Shown: positions 1 through 7,299 of the stretch, in pieces
Layout of the letters: every line of letters begins with the position of its first letter
Numbering within the stretch: the stretch's first letter is position 1
Origin: an uncultured Sphingomonadaceae bacterium
Lineage (GTDB): Bacteria > Pseudomonadota > Alphaproteobacteria > Sphingomonadales > Sphingomonadaceae
Reading direction: 5' to 3'
Assembly: GCA_946480515.1 (NCBI GenBank)
Contig: CAMLKX010000036.1
Span: 1 to 11,947, forward strand
Length of the DNA stretch: 11,947 nucleotides
Made by a program: the position numbers and the translations under genes
The notes under the pieces: model-generated
What the model saw: the letters and a program-made list of their open reading frames with translations, nothing else
The model's database searches: none
What the model was told of the DNA's origin: nothing

Positions 1-1
1 T

Positions 2-955
2 GCGCCTGTCATCCTGGCGCCGATGACTGGCGTGACCGACTTGCCGTTCCGCAAGATCGTCAAGCGCTATGGCGCGGGCCTGACGGTCAGCGAGATGATC
101 GCGAGCCAGGCGATGATCCGGGAGACTCGTCAGTCGCTGCAGAAGGCGGCATGGGATCCGTCGGAAGAGCCGGTCTCGCTGCAGCTCGCAGGCTGCTCTC
201 CGGTCGAGATGGCTGAGGCTGCCAAGCTCAATGAGCAACGCGGCGCGGCGATCATCGACATCAACATGGGCTGCCCGGTGAAGAAGGTAGTCAATGGCGA
301 TGCCGGCTCAGCGCTGATGCGCGATTTGCCGCTGGCTGCCAGCATCATCGAGGCGACGGTCAAGTCAGTCCAGGTTCCGGTGACGTTGAAGATGCGCATG
401 GGCTGGGATCATTCGACCCTCAACGCTCCAGAACTGGCGCGCATTGCCCAGGATCTCGGGATCCGGATGATCACGGTTCATGGCCGCACCCGTTGCCAAA
501 TGTACAAGGGCAGTGCCGATTGGTCGTTCGTGGCCAAGGTCAAGCAGGCCATCTCGCTGCCGGTGATCGTCAACGGCGACATTTGCTCGATCGAAGAGGC
601 ACGTCAGGCCTTGGCGCAATCGGGTGCGGATGGCGTGATGATCGGGCGTGGCGCCTATGGCCGCCCGTGGCTGCTGGGGCAGGTGATGGATGACCTGAGG
701 GGAGGGGGCAGCCGCCCAGAGCCGTCCCTTGACGAGCAGCTTGACGTCATTCTCGAGCAATATGCCGAGATGCAGTCGCTTTACGGCAAGCAGACGGGAG
801 TCAATCTCGCTCGCAAGCACATCGGCTGGTACACCAAGGGGCTGCCCGGGTCGGCTGAGTTCCGTAACCGGGTCAATCAGCAGGACGATCCCACAGTGGT
901 CGTCGCAATGCTCAAGGACTTCTACGCGCCCTGGATGATCCGCAGCGCCGCCTAG
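2..955 (+). CDS. dusB: tRNA-dihydrouridine synthase (DusB/NifR3 family), 5'-partial
   Basis: The product is an FMN-dependent enzyme that reduces uridines in the D-loop of tRNA to dihydrouridine using NAD(P)H. The reading frame is already open at base 2 ([17 protein letters not shown]), and the family normally begins a little before this PxxLAPM segment, so the true start lies left of the window. The ATG at base 23 is internal. Visible family signatures are the flavin-binding [13 protein letters not shown], the NMGCPVKKV loop whose Cys (codon 272-274) is the catalytic acid, [16 protein letters not shown], the phosphate-binding VNGDI and [14 protein letters not shown]. The C-terminal helical tRNA-binding part is complete and ends with TAG at 953-955. 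About 318 residues are present, near the usual DusB length. The gene sits directly upstream of ntrY. In many alphaproteobacteria this gene (historically nifR3) heads the ntr cluster. Identification is secure; the Dus subfamily rests on context and motif style. Confidence 0.95.
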   Translation, partial: APVILAPMTGVTDLPFRKIVKRYGAGLTVSEMIASQAMIRETRQSLQKAAWDPSEEPVSLQLAGCSPVEMAEAAKLNEQRGAAIIDINMGCPVKKVVNGDAGSALMRDLPLAASIIEATVKSVQVPVTLKMRMGWDHSTLNAPELARIAQDLGIRMITVHGRTRCQMYKGSADWSFVAKVKQAISLPVIVNGDICSIEEARQALAQSGADGVMIGRGAYGRPWLLGQVMDDLRGGGSRPEPSLDEQLDVILEQYAEMQSLYGKQTGVNLARKHIGWYTKGLPGSAEFRNRVNQQDDPTVVVAMLKDFYAPWMIRSAA

Positions 956-1014
956 TTCCTTAAGCTCGAATACTGTGTTTTTTGTGCAACGCGTCCATGC
1001 TAGGGCCGGGCACA

Positions 1015-3288
1015 ATGGATCTGCCCGTGATGTCCGCCAGCCTCAGTAGCGAGCCGCCGACGTTGGGGCGGATGCTTGCCCGTCGCCGGGCTAATGAAAA
1101 GCTGTTCCGGATCGCGGAGATCGGGGCGGCGGTCTTCCTGACTGCAGTGGTGATCGCCAGCATCGTCATCCTCAACCGGGACATGGAGCCCGGCCGGCTG
1201 ATGTCGCCGACGCTGATCGCCATCCTGCTGGTCGCGACCTTGCTACCGGCCATTCTTCTGCTGGTCCTTATGTCCCGCCGCTTGGCACGGTCCACGATTG
1301 CACGGGGCGAGCTCGGGCGCGGCGGGCGTCTTCACACGCGGCTGGTGGCGTTGTTCTCAGTGATCGCGGCGGTGCCGACGGTGCTCGTCGCCATCTTCGC
1401 TTCGCTGTTGTTCCAGAGTGGTCTGGAGTTCTGGTTCTCGGACCGCGCGCGGGGCATGCTCGAAAATACGGTGGCGATCGCCCGCAACACCTTCAACAGC
1501 GAGGTTGAGCGGGTCACACGCGAAACCATCACCATGAGCAGCGATCTCAGCACCTATTTGAAGCAGGTGCCGATCGACAGTCCGGAATTCGCGGAAGGGT
1601 TTGCCCGGCAGGTCTACTACCGCAATCTGTCCGAAGCGGCCGTGGTCAACGTCAGTCCCGACGGCAAGGTCCAGACGCTGGCGCTGGTCAACCCCTATGA
1701 TCGGCCATTCGAGCGAATTGTCACTCCGGAAGCGATCCGGACGCTCAAGGGAAAACAAAGTATTGCGCTTAATTCTTCAGATCGTGTGGGATCCCTTGCG
1801 CCGCTCGATTTTGGAAAGGCGACCTATGTCTACGCCGCCCGGGTGTTCGACCCGGCAGTGAAGACCCAGATCGACCGCGCGAGTGACGTGCTCGACGATT
1901 ATCACGCTCTGCTGGTTCGATCCCGCACCAATCAACTGCGGTTCAATGGTGCACTGCTCGCCGGAGCGCTGCTGATCGTGGCGCTCGCCATTTTCGCGGC
2001 TCTGAACATCGCCGACCGGCTGGTGCGGCCGATCGGTCAGATCGTGACGGCGGCCAGAAGGGTGGAGGCGGGGGATTTCACGACCCGACTGCCGACCGAG
2101 CGCAGCGATGACGAGCTTGCGGCTCTTTCGGTGGCGTTCAATCGCATGACCGGGCGACTGCAGGAGCAGACTGGGGCCCTGGTTACCGCCAACCGCCAAC
2201 TCGAAGTTCGGACAGCGTTCATCGAGGCGGTGCTTTCGAGCGTCACCGCGGGCGTGATCGCACTCGACAACAACCACAAGCTGCTCTTGATCAACCGATC
2301 AGCCAGGGCGCTGCTGGCTCCTGGATCTGAGGATCTTGAGGGCGTCGAGTTGGAAACCCTGTCGCCGGACCTTCAAGAGTTCCTGTCAGGCGAGCGGCGC
2401 AACGCCAATGTCTTGGTTCGCGCGGAGACCGGGCAGCGGACGCTGGCGGTGACGCGGGTCCGGTCGCACGATGGCTATGTGCTAACCTTCGATGATATCA
2501 CTGATCAGCTTAGCGACCAGCGCCGAGCCGCCTGGTCGGACATCGCCCAGCGGATTGCCCACGAGATCAAGAACCCGCTGACCCCGATCCAACTCGCCGC
2601 CGAACGGCTCCAGCGTCGCTATGCGAAAGAGATAACGTCCGACCAGGATGTGTTCACACGGCTGACCGAAACCATCGTCCGCCAGGTGGCGGACCTTCGC
2701 CGCATGGTCGACGAGTTCTCGAGCTTCGCCCGAATGCCGAAACCCGCTTTTCGGGAAGAGAATATTCACGAGATTGCCCGCTCCGCATTGTTTCTGCACG
2801 AAGTCGCGCATCCGGGGATCAGCTTCTCAATCCAGCCGGAGCATGCCGATCTGCGCCTGATTTGCGACCGGCGGCAACTCGGCCAGGCGGTAACCAATGT
2901 CGTGAAGAACGCGGTGGAAGCGATTGAGTCACGCCGAAGCCGGGGCGAGGCACACCCCGAGGGAGACCGGGTTGACCTGAAGATCGCGCAATCTGACGAA
3001 CAGCTGGTGATCGGAATCTATGACACGGGCGTTGGCTTGCCTGAAGACCGGGACCGGCTAACCGAGCCCTATATGACCACGCGCGTTCGCGGAACGGGAC
3101 TGGGTTTGGCCATCGTGAAGAAGATCGTGGAAGAGCATTTCGGGGAAATTTCGTTTTTCGATCGGCCTGGCGGAGGCGCTCATGTGCGCATGGCGTTCGA
3201 CACAGCCCAGCTCGCAGCGCTTGGATCGCCATCCTCGGACGAGGAGGAACCCGCAACACCCACCGACGATGGACAGGAGCCCGCCTGA
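1015..3288 (+). CDS. ntrY: NtrY, transmembrane nitrogen/redox sensor histidine kinase
   Basis: This is the membrane sensor kinase of the NtrY-NtrX two-component pair; in studied alphaproteobacteria the pair responds to nitrogen and redox or respiratory conditions. With the ATG at 1015 the protein has 757 residues. It shows TM helices at about 36-53, 67-86 and 109-133, a periplasmic sensor stretch, TM4 at about 310-330, HAMP (331-385), PAS (397-499), HisKA with AHEIKNPLTP (His516), an N box near 624-639, and the ATPase loops DTGVGLP (670-676) and GTGLGLA (693-699). All catalytic elements are intact. Start choice: the open frame reaches a TTG at 982, but ATG 1015 has AGGG 9 nt upstream; ATG 1030 is also possible. 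It follows dusB after 59 nt and overlaps ntrX by one base (TGATG). The acidic C-terminal tail after residue 735 is probably disordered. Confidence 0.95.
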   Translation: MDLPVMSASLSSEPPTLGRMLARRRANEKLFRIAEIGAAVFLTAVVIASIVILNRDMEPGRLMSPTLIAILLVATLLPAILLLVLMSRRLARSTIARGELGRGGRLHTRLVALFSVIAAVPTVLVAIFASLLFQSGLEFWFSDRARGMLENTVAIARNTFNSEVERVTRETITMSSDLSTYLKQVPIDSPEFAEGFARQVYYRNLSEAAVVNVSPDGKVQTLALVNPYDRPFERIVTPEAIRTLKGKQSIALNSSDRVGSLAPLDFGKATYVYAARVFDPAVKTQIDRASDVLDDYHALLVRSRTNQLRFNGALLAGALLIVALAIFAALNIADRLVRPIGQIVTAARRVEAGDFTTRLPTERSDDELAALSVAFNRMTGRLQEQTGALVTANRQLEVRTAFIEAVLSSVTAGVIALDNNHKLLLINRSARALLAPGSEDLEGVELETLSPDLQEFLSGERRNANVLVRAETGQRTLAVTRVRSHDGYVLTFDDITDQLSDQRRAAWSDIAQRIAHEIKNPLTPIQLAAERLQRRYAKEITSDQDVFTRLTETIVRQVADLRRMVDEFSSFARMPKPAFREENIHEIARSALFLHEVAHPGISFSIQPEHADLRLICDRRQLGQAVTNVVKNAVEAIESRRSRGEAHPEGDRVDLKIAQSDEQLVIGIYDTGVGLPEDRDRLTEPYMTTRVRGTGLGLAIVKKIVEEHFGEISFFDRPGGGAHVRMAFDTAQLAALGSPSSDEEEPATPTDDGQEPA

Positions 3289-4679
3289 TGGCGCTGGAAG
3301 TTTTGGTAGTCGATGACGAAGCCGACATCCGGGAGCTGGTCGCGGGTGTCCTTGAAGACGAGGGCTATCAAGTCCGGTCCGCGGCAAACAGCACCGCTGC
3401 TCTCGAAGCGATCGAAGAGCGGCGCCCGTCGCTGGTCCTGCTGGATGTGTGGCTTCAGGGTTCGCGCCTCGACGGCCTGCAGTTGCTGGGGGAGATCAAG
3501 CTCCGCGATCCGACGATCCCAGTGCTGATGATCTCGGGCCACGGCAATCTGGATACGGCGGTCGCAGCTGTCCGCGAGGGTGCCGTCGACTTCATCGAGA
3601 AGCCGTTCGAGGCCGAACGTCTGCTCTACCTGGTCGCGCGGGCGACCGAGACCGAGCGTCTGCGGCGCGAAAATGCAACGCTGCGGGAGCAGATTGGGCA
3701 TGAAGAACAGCTTCACGGCACTTCGGTCGCCATCAATTCCGCCCGCGCGACACTGAAGCGGGTTGCGCCGACTGGAAGCCGAGTGATGGTCACCGGCCCT
3801 GCCGGTGTAGGCAAGGAAATCGCCGCGCGCATGATCCATGGCTGGAGCCAGCGCGCGTCGGGACCATTCGTCGTGGTTGCTGCCGCCCGAATGACACCGG
3901 AGCATGTGGAAGAGGCGCTGTTCGGGAGCGAGGGGGAGGGGATTGCTCGCCCGGGACTGCTTGAGCAGGCTCATGGTGGAACCCTGTTCCTTGATGAAAT
4001 TGCGGACATGCCGCTCACGACCCAGGGCAAGATCCTGCGGGTGCTGACCGACCAGAGCTTCACGAGGATTGGCGGGCAGCGCCCGGTGAAAGTGGATGTA
4101 CGGGTTGTTTCGGCAACGTCGCGCGACCTGTCGGATCAGATCGCCGCCGGCCGCTTCCGGGAGGACCTCTACTATCGATTGAATGTCGTCCCTGTGACCA
4201 TCCCGGCCTTGCGCGACCGGCGGGAAGACATCCCGGTCCTTGTTCGCCACTTCCTGGCCCGCTTCGGCGCGGAGCGGCGGATTGCAGCACCGGCGATCTC
4301 GGAAGAAGCGGTCGCCGCCCTTCAGTCGCACGACTGGCCAGGCAATGTCCGGCAGCTGCGGAACATTATCGAGCGGACCGTCATTCTCGCTCCTGTTGAA
4401 CGGCTTGGGCAAATAGAAGTCGACATGCTTCCGCAGGAAATTATCGAGACTCCGGCAAGCCTCGTCTCCTCAAGCGCGACGATGTCAATCATGGGAAGTC
4501 CGCTGCGCGAGGCGCGGGAATCGTTCGAGCGGGAATATCTGCGGATTCAGATCCGCCGCTTCTCCGGCAACATCTCCCGGACCGCCACGTTCATCGGCAT
4601 GGAGCGCTCGGCGCTGCACCGTAAGCTCAAGGCGCTCGGCTTGGGCGACAAGAAGGACGACGTCGAAGAACAACCTTGA
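3288..4679 (+). CDS. ntrX: NtrX, AAA+ response regulator lacking GAFTGA
   Basis: This is the response regulator partner of NtrY, 463 residues. An N-terminal receiver domain (1-120) has the acidic pocket Asp9/Asp10, phospho-acceptor Asp53 in LLDVW and the conserved Lys105 in EKPF. The central AAA+ domain has Walker A GPAGVGKE (170-177), Walker B LFLDE (233-237) and FREDLYYRLNVV. A Fis-type helix-turn-helix lies at 427-450 (GNISRTATFIGMERSALHRK). The L1 loop that carries GAFTGA in sigma-54 activators is missing: LFGSE is followed by GEGIARP and directly by GLLEQA. From family knowledge, a regulator without this loop is not expected to remodel sigma-54 polymerase. It more likely binds DNA as a sigma-70-type regulator or repressor; that role is inferred. 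The ATG overlaps the ntrY stop (TGATG) and has AGGAG 8 nt upstream, so translational coupling is likely. hfq starts 15 nt downstream. Confidence 0.95.
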   Translation: MALEVLVVDDEADIRELVAGVLEDEGYQVRSAANSTAALEAIEERRPSLVLLDVWLQGSRLDGLQLLGEIKLRDPTIPVLMISGHGNLDTAVAAVREGAVDFIEKPFEAERLLYLVARATETERLRRENATLREQIGHEEQLHGTSVAINSARATLKRVAPTGSRVMVTGPAGVGKEIAARMIHGWSQRASGPFVVVAAARMTPEHVEEALFGSEGEGIARPGLLEQAHGGTLFLDEIADMPLTTQGKILRVLTDQSFTRIGGQRPVKVDVRVVSATSRDLSDQIAAGRFREDLYYRLNVVPVTIPALRDRREDIPVLVRHFLARFGAERRIAAPAISEEAVAALQSHDWPGNVRQLRNIIERTVILAPVERLGQIEVDMLPQEIIETPASLVSSSATMSIMGSPLREARESFEREYLRIQIRRFSGNISRTATFIGMERSALHRKLKALGLGDKKDDVEEQP

Positions 4680-4694
4680 AGGATAACATAAACA
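4679..4694 (+). promoter_or_regulatory. A-rich hfq leader with ribosome binding site and ARN-like triplets
   Basis: The 15-nt ntrX-hfq gap is AAGGATAACATAAACA followed by ATG (the first A is the last base of the ntrX stop). AAGGA is the ribosome binding site. The rest is strikingly A-rich in a GC-rich region and reads as A-A-C / A-U-A / A-A-C / A-A-U. That resembles the A-R-N repeats bound by the distal face of Hfq. Hfq repression of its own mRNA through the 5' region is known in E. coli; that this site does the same is inference. Confidence 0.4.
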
Positions 4695-5192
4695 ATGGCG
4701 GATAAGCCCTTCAACCTACAGGATATATTCTTAAACTCGCTGCGCCGGTCCAAGACTCCCGTGACAATCTTTTTGGTCAAGGGAGTGAAGCTGCAGGGGG
4801 TTGTGACCTGGTTCGACAGTTTCTCGCTGCTGCTTCGGCGCAACGGCAATGGGCAGCTGGTTTATAAGCATGCGATTTCCACCATCATGCCGGGGCAGGC
4901 GGTGGAGGGACTTGATTTGCCGGCCCTGCCGCCTCCGGGCGGAGACGGTCGCCGGGCGCCCCTGCAGGACGTGTTCCTGACCGCCGCCGCCCGGCTCGAC
5001 GAGCCGGTTACCATGTTTTTGGTTAATGGCGTCATGCTTCAGGGTGCAATTGCTGCGTTTGACCAGTTCTCGCTGCTGCTGGAACGCAGCGGTCAGGTCC
5101 AGCTCGTCTACAAGCATGCCATCTCGACGGTTCAGCCGCCGCATCCCCTGCCACTGGCCGAGGAGCAGGGCGTCACGGAGGACGACGACTGA
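4695..5192 (+). CDS. hfq: Tandem-domain Hfq RNA chaperone (two Sm domains in one chain)
   Basis: Hfq is a ring-forming RNA chaperone that pairs small RNAs with mRNAs. Canonical Hfq has one Sm domain per chain, but this 165-residue protein has two: residues 7-66 and 89-148, joined by a roughly 22-residue Pro/Gly-rich linker, with an acidic tail (ending EDDD). Hand alignment without gaps gives 37 identities over 59 positions (8-66 versus 90-148). Both copies keep LQD near the start, FDxFSLLL and the Sm2 motif YKHAIST, which form the proximal U-binding pocket. Copy 1 keeps the rim Arg17-Arg18 and distal Lys32. Copy 2 has Ala99-Arg100 followed by Asp102-Glu103, and Met114 at the lysine position. 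The ring could be three chains with alternating domains, or stacked rings; this cannot be told from sequence. My recollection is that double Hfq occurs in other sphingomonads. AAGGA lies 11 nt before the ATG. Confidence 0.95.
   Translation: MADKPFNLQDIFLNSLRRSKTPVTIFLVKGVKLQGVVTWFDSFSLLLRRNGNGQLVYKHAISTIMPGQAVEGLDLPALPPPGGDGRRAPLQDVFLTAAARLDEPVTMFLVNGVMLQGAIAAFDQFSLLLERSGQVQLVYKHAISTVQPPHPLPLAEEQGVTEDDD
4713..4892 (+). repeat. Sm domain copy 1 of the tandem Hfq
   Basis: This is the first half of an in-gene tandem duplication (residues 7-66). It is the more canonical copy: LQDIFLN start, RRSK rim, GVKLQG distal-face segment and YKHAIST. At DNA level the two copies share stretches such as ctcgctgctgct and acaagcatgc-like codons, but they are well diverged, so the duplication is not recent. 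Confidence 0.85.
4959..5138 (+). repeat. Sm domain copy 2 of the tandem Hfq
   Basis: This is the second half of the duplication (residues 89-148). It keeps the fold-defining residues and the YKHAIST proximal motif. The rim is changed (AARLDE in place of LRRSKT), and Lys32 of copy 1 is replaced by Met114. This is consistent with specialisation of the faces after duplication, an inference from the known Hfq residue roles. Confidence 0.85.
5177..5181 (+). promoter_or_regulatory. Shine-Dalgarno GGAGG supporting a CTG start of hflX
   Basis: GGAGG lies inside the last hfq codons, 7 nt before the CTG at 5189, which is ideal spacing. The CTG overlaps the hfq TGA stop as CTGA, mirroring the ATGA/GTGA overlaps usual in such operons. 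The site decides the start: no ATG, GTG or TTG is available in this frame upstream of the GTG at 5249. Confidence 0.6.
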
Positions 5193-6487
5193 GCGTCTTC
5201 AATCGTGATGATGACGCCGGTGTTGCTCGCGGGGAGCGTGCGCTCCTCGTGGTTCCTGACCTCGCGTCCCGGCAGTCACGCAGGTCCGTTGACGCAAGAG
5301 TTGAGGAAGCGGCTGGATTGGCCGAGGCCATTGGCGTGGACGTAGTCGAGCGCCGAGCCCTTCGCCTGCGTGAACCGCGGGCGGCCAGCTTGTTCGGCAA
5401 AGGCCAGGTCGAAGAAATTGCCGCCCTGGCGCGGAGCACCGAAGCCAGCCTGCTGATCGTGGATGGCGCCTTGACGCCAGTTCAACAGAAGACGCTGGAG
5501 GAACGTACTGGGTCGAAAGTCATCGATCGCACGGGGTTGATCCTGGAAATCTTTGGGGAAAGGGCGGCGACCGCCGAAGGACGGTTGCAGGTTGAGCTGG
5601 CCCATCTCGACTATCAGGCTGGACGGCTAGTCAGAAGCTGGACCCACTTGGAACGCCAGCGCGGCGGTTTCGGCTTTCTGGGCGGTCCGGGTGAGACCCA
5701 GATTGAAGCCGACCGGCGGCTGATCCGTGACCGGATGGCAAAAATCCGCCGCGAGCTGGAGCAGGTGCGGCGAACGCGAAGCCTTCACCGCGATCGCCGC
5801 CGACGGGCGCCATGGCCGGTCGTCGCCTTGGTGGGTTACACCAATGCCGGCAAATCGACTCTTTTCAACCGGCTGACGGACGCGAGCGTGATGGCGGAGG
5901 ACCTGCTGTTCGCCACGCTTGATCCGACCATGCGCGAAATCCGTGTCCCCGGGATCGACAAGGCGATCCTGTCCGACACGGTGGGTTTCGTGTCCAACCT
6001 GCCGACCGAGCTTATCGCCTCCTTCAGGGCAACACTGGAAGAAGTGTCCTCGTCTGACCTGGTTCTCCACGTGCGAGACATTGCTCACCCCGACAGCGAT
6101 GCGCAGGCCGCTGACGTTGCGGAGGTTCTCGGTACGCTCGGGTTAGAGGAAGAAACGGGCCCACCTCAACTGGAGGTGTGGAACAAGATCGATCTGCTCG
6201 CGCCCGACGAACAGGCGCGGGTATTGGCTGAAGCTGAGCGGCGCGCGAACGTAGTGTGCCTTTCCGCGGTCAACGGGGAAGGGGTCGACGCGCTTCGAGC
6301 TAGGCTCGGGATCATTCTCCACGAGGAGTCGCAGCTTCATTCGGTGACAATCGGCGCGCACGAGGGGAGCCGCCTTGCCTGGCTCTACGCGAACGGTGAG
6401 GTCGTAGAGCGGCGGGACGAGGGATCGCTCCTTCACCTGAGCGTGCGCTTATCCGCGGAGAATTGGGCCCGGTTTCAAGCGCTTTGA
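5189..6487 (+). CDS. hflX: GTPase HflX, ribosome-associated (probable CTG start)
   Basis: HflX is a GTPase that binds the 50S subunit and splits or rescues stalled 70S ribosomes under stress. The N-terminal HflX domain is followed by the glycine-rich [15 protein letters not shown], a helical segment, and the G domain: G1 GYTNAGKS (216-223), DPTMREI, G3 DTVGF, G4 NKID (332-335) and G5 SAVNGEG. Numbering assumes the CTG start (432 aa; E. coli HflX is 426). Start choice: the only conventional candidate is GTG 5249 (412 aa), but the frame upstream encodes [19 protein letters not shown], resembling the conserved HflX N-terminus (E. coli FDRYDAGEQAVLV). GGAGG sits 7 nt before the CTG, which overlaps the hfq stop. 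Translational coupling to hfq is likely. The 3' end overlaps convergent mazG by 13 nt. Product certain; the start is the open point. Confidence 0.93.
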   Translation: MSVFNRDDDAGVARGERALLVVPDLASRQSRRSVDARVEEAAGLAEAIGVDVVERRALRLREPRAASLFGKGQVEEIAALARSTEASLLIVDGALTPVQQKTLEERTGSKVIDRTGLILEIFGERAATAEGRLQVELAHLDYQAGRLVRSWTHLERQRGGFGFLGGPGETQIEADRRLIRDRMAKIRRELEQVRRTRSLHRDRRRRAPWPVVALVGYTNAGKSTLFNRLTDASVMAEDLLFATLDPTMREIRVPGIDKAILSDTVGFVSNLPTELIASFRATLEEVSSSDLVLHVRDIAHPDSDAQAADVAEVLGTLGLEEETGPPQLEVWNKIDLLAPDEQARVLAEAERRANVVCLSAVNGEGVDALRARLGIILHEESQLHSVTIGAHEGSRLAWLYANGEVVERRDEGSLLHLSVRLSAENWARFQAL

Positions 6488-7212
6488 CGCTTCTTGGCGG
6501 CGCGCCATAGCTCTTCCTTCGAATCCAGGTCGAGAGCGGAAAATCCCGGCTCCGTTTCGATCGTGCGAAACCGGTTCTCGAACTTCCGATTGGCTTCGCG
6601 CAAGGCGGCTTCGGGCTCGATATTAAGATGCCGTGCGAAGTTCACTACGGCAAATAACAGGTCGCCAACCTCTTCGAATCTCTCCTCATGAGTTTTCGCG
6701 CTGGCAATCTCGTCCATCTCCTCGGCGATCTTCGCGCGCGGACCATCAGCATCCGGCCAGTCGAAGCCGGTCCTGGCTGCGCGCCGCTGCAGCTTTGCCG
6801 CCCGCTCAAGCGCGGGGAGCGCCAGCGCAACGCCGGCTAACGCGCTCTGATCGACGCTTGCGGCCCGTTCCTTGGCCTTCAGTTCTTCCCATCCGGGACT
6901 GTGCGCCGCATCGCCGAAGATGTGCGGATGCCGACGCTCAAGCTTGTCGCAAATCCGTTCGAACACGTCCTCGATGGTGAAGTGACCGGCCTCCGCCGCC
7001 ATCTGCGAATGGAACACGACCTGGAGCTGAAGGTCACCCAATTCGTCGGCGAGCGCGTTCACGTCACCGCGCGCGATGGCGTCGGCGACCTCATAGGCTT
7101 CTTCGACGGTGTAGGGCGCGATTGTCGCAAAGCTTTGCTGGCGATCCCATTCGCAACCTCGTTCAGGGTCACGCAGGCGCTTCATGATGGTGACGAGGCG
7201 ATCGAGAGTCAT
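6475..7212 (-). CDS. mazG: Nucleoside triphosphate pyrophosphohydrolase MazG
   Basis: MazG hydrolyses (d)NTPs to monophosphate and pyrophosphate; it cleans nucleotide pools and in E. coli lowers ppGpp during starvation. The 245-residue protein is near the E. coli length (263) and has two MazG domains. The first holds RDPERGCEWDRQQSF, the metal-binding acidic pairs Glu37/Glu38 (VEEAYEVADAI) and Glu57/Asp60 (ELGDLQLQVVFH). The second holds Glu164/Glu165 and Glu181/Asp184 (EEVGDLLFAVVN). The linker KLQRRAARTGFDWPD is also typical. The ATG at 7212 gives MTLDRLVTIMKRLRDPE, matching the family N-terminus, and a stop codon lies just upstream in frame; the ribosome binding site is weak. It reads toward hflX and overlaps its 3' end by 13 nt. 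The 82-nt AT-rich gap on its 5' side suggests its own promoter. Confidence 0.96.
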   Translation of the reverse strand: MTLDRLVTIMKRLRDPERGCEWDRQQSFATIAPYTVEEAYEVADAIARGDVNALADELGDLQLQVVFHSQMAAEAGHFTIEDVFERICDKLERRHPHIFGDAAHSPGWEELKAKERAASVDQSALAGVALALPALERAAKLQRRAARTGFDWPDADGPRAKIAEEMDEIASAKTHEERFEEVGDLLFAVVNFARHLNIEPEAALREANRKFENRFRTIETEPGFSALDLDSKEELWRAAKKRQSA

Positions 7213-7249
7213 GGCCCCAACTACCGGCTAGCGACCCTCCATCGTCAAG

Positions 7250-7270
7250 TCTGATAATATATATTATGTA
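7250..7270 (-). promoter_or_regulatory. AT-rich palindrome and possible mazG promoter
   Basis: The region upstream of mazG contains the perfect 14-bp palindrome ATAATATATATTAT (7254-7267), made only of A and T in a GC-rich surrounding. On the minus strand it offers several TATAAT-like hexamers (TATATA at 7263-7258, TATTAT at 7259-7254). A TTGGTC at 7287-7282 lies 18 nt before TATATA as a poor -35 candidate. A promoter is likely by position, but the exact hexamers are uncertain; the palindrome could also be a regulator site. Confidence 0.35.
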
Positions 7271-7299
7271 AAATACGACATGACCAATCGAAGGTCACG
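7270..7299 (-). terminator. Possible rho-independent terminator after the aspartic protease gene
   Basis: On the minus strand CGTGACC (7299-7293) pairs with GGTCATG (7285-7279) around the 7-nt loop TTCGATT. This gives a 7-bp stem with one G-T wobble. Three bases later comes TATTTT (7275-7270). The hairpin includes the protease stop codon. The stem is short and the T-run imperfect, so it is a weak or moderate terminator candidate for the holB-to-protease transcript. Confidence 0.35.

Noticed and set aside
956..1014. A promoter for ntrY in the dusB-ntrY gap
   Set aside because: No -35/-10 pair with sensible spacing was found; the T-run has no stem before it to make a terminator either. Read-through from dusB is equally possible.
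365..1015. Long minus-strand open frame opposite dusB
   Set aside because: It mirrors the high-GC codon pattern of dusB, has no recognisable domain and runs antisense across a well-supported gene.
1777..2277. Minus-strand open frame opposite ntrY
   Set aside because: It lies wholly inside the ntrY HAMP/PAS region in antisense and has no recognisable motif.
3180..4412. 410-codon minus-strand open frame opposite ntrX
   Set aside because: It is a shadow of ntrX: antisense to a gene with complete receiver, AAA+ and HTH motifs, and its own product shows no domain or plausible membrane pattern.
6477..6492. AAGCG-CTTTGA-CGCTT hairpin as a bidirectional terminator for hflX and mazG
   Set aside because: The stem is only 5 bp with a 6-nt loop and no convincing T-run on either side, and it lies within coding sequence.
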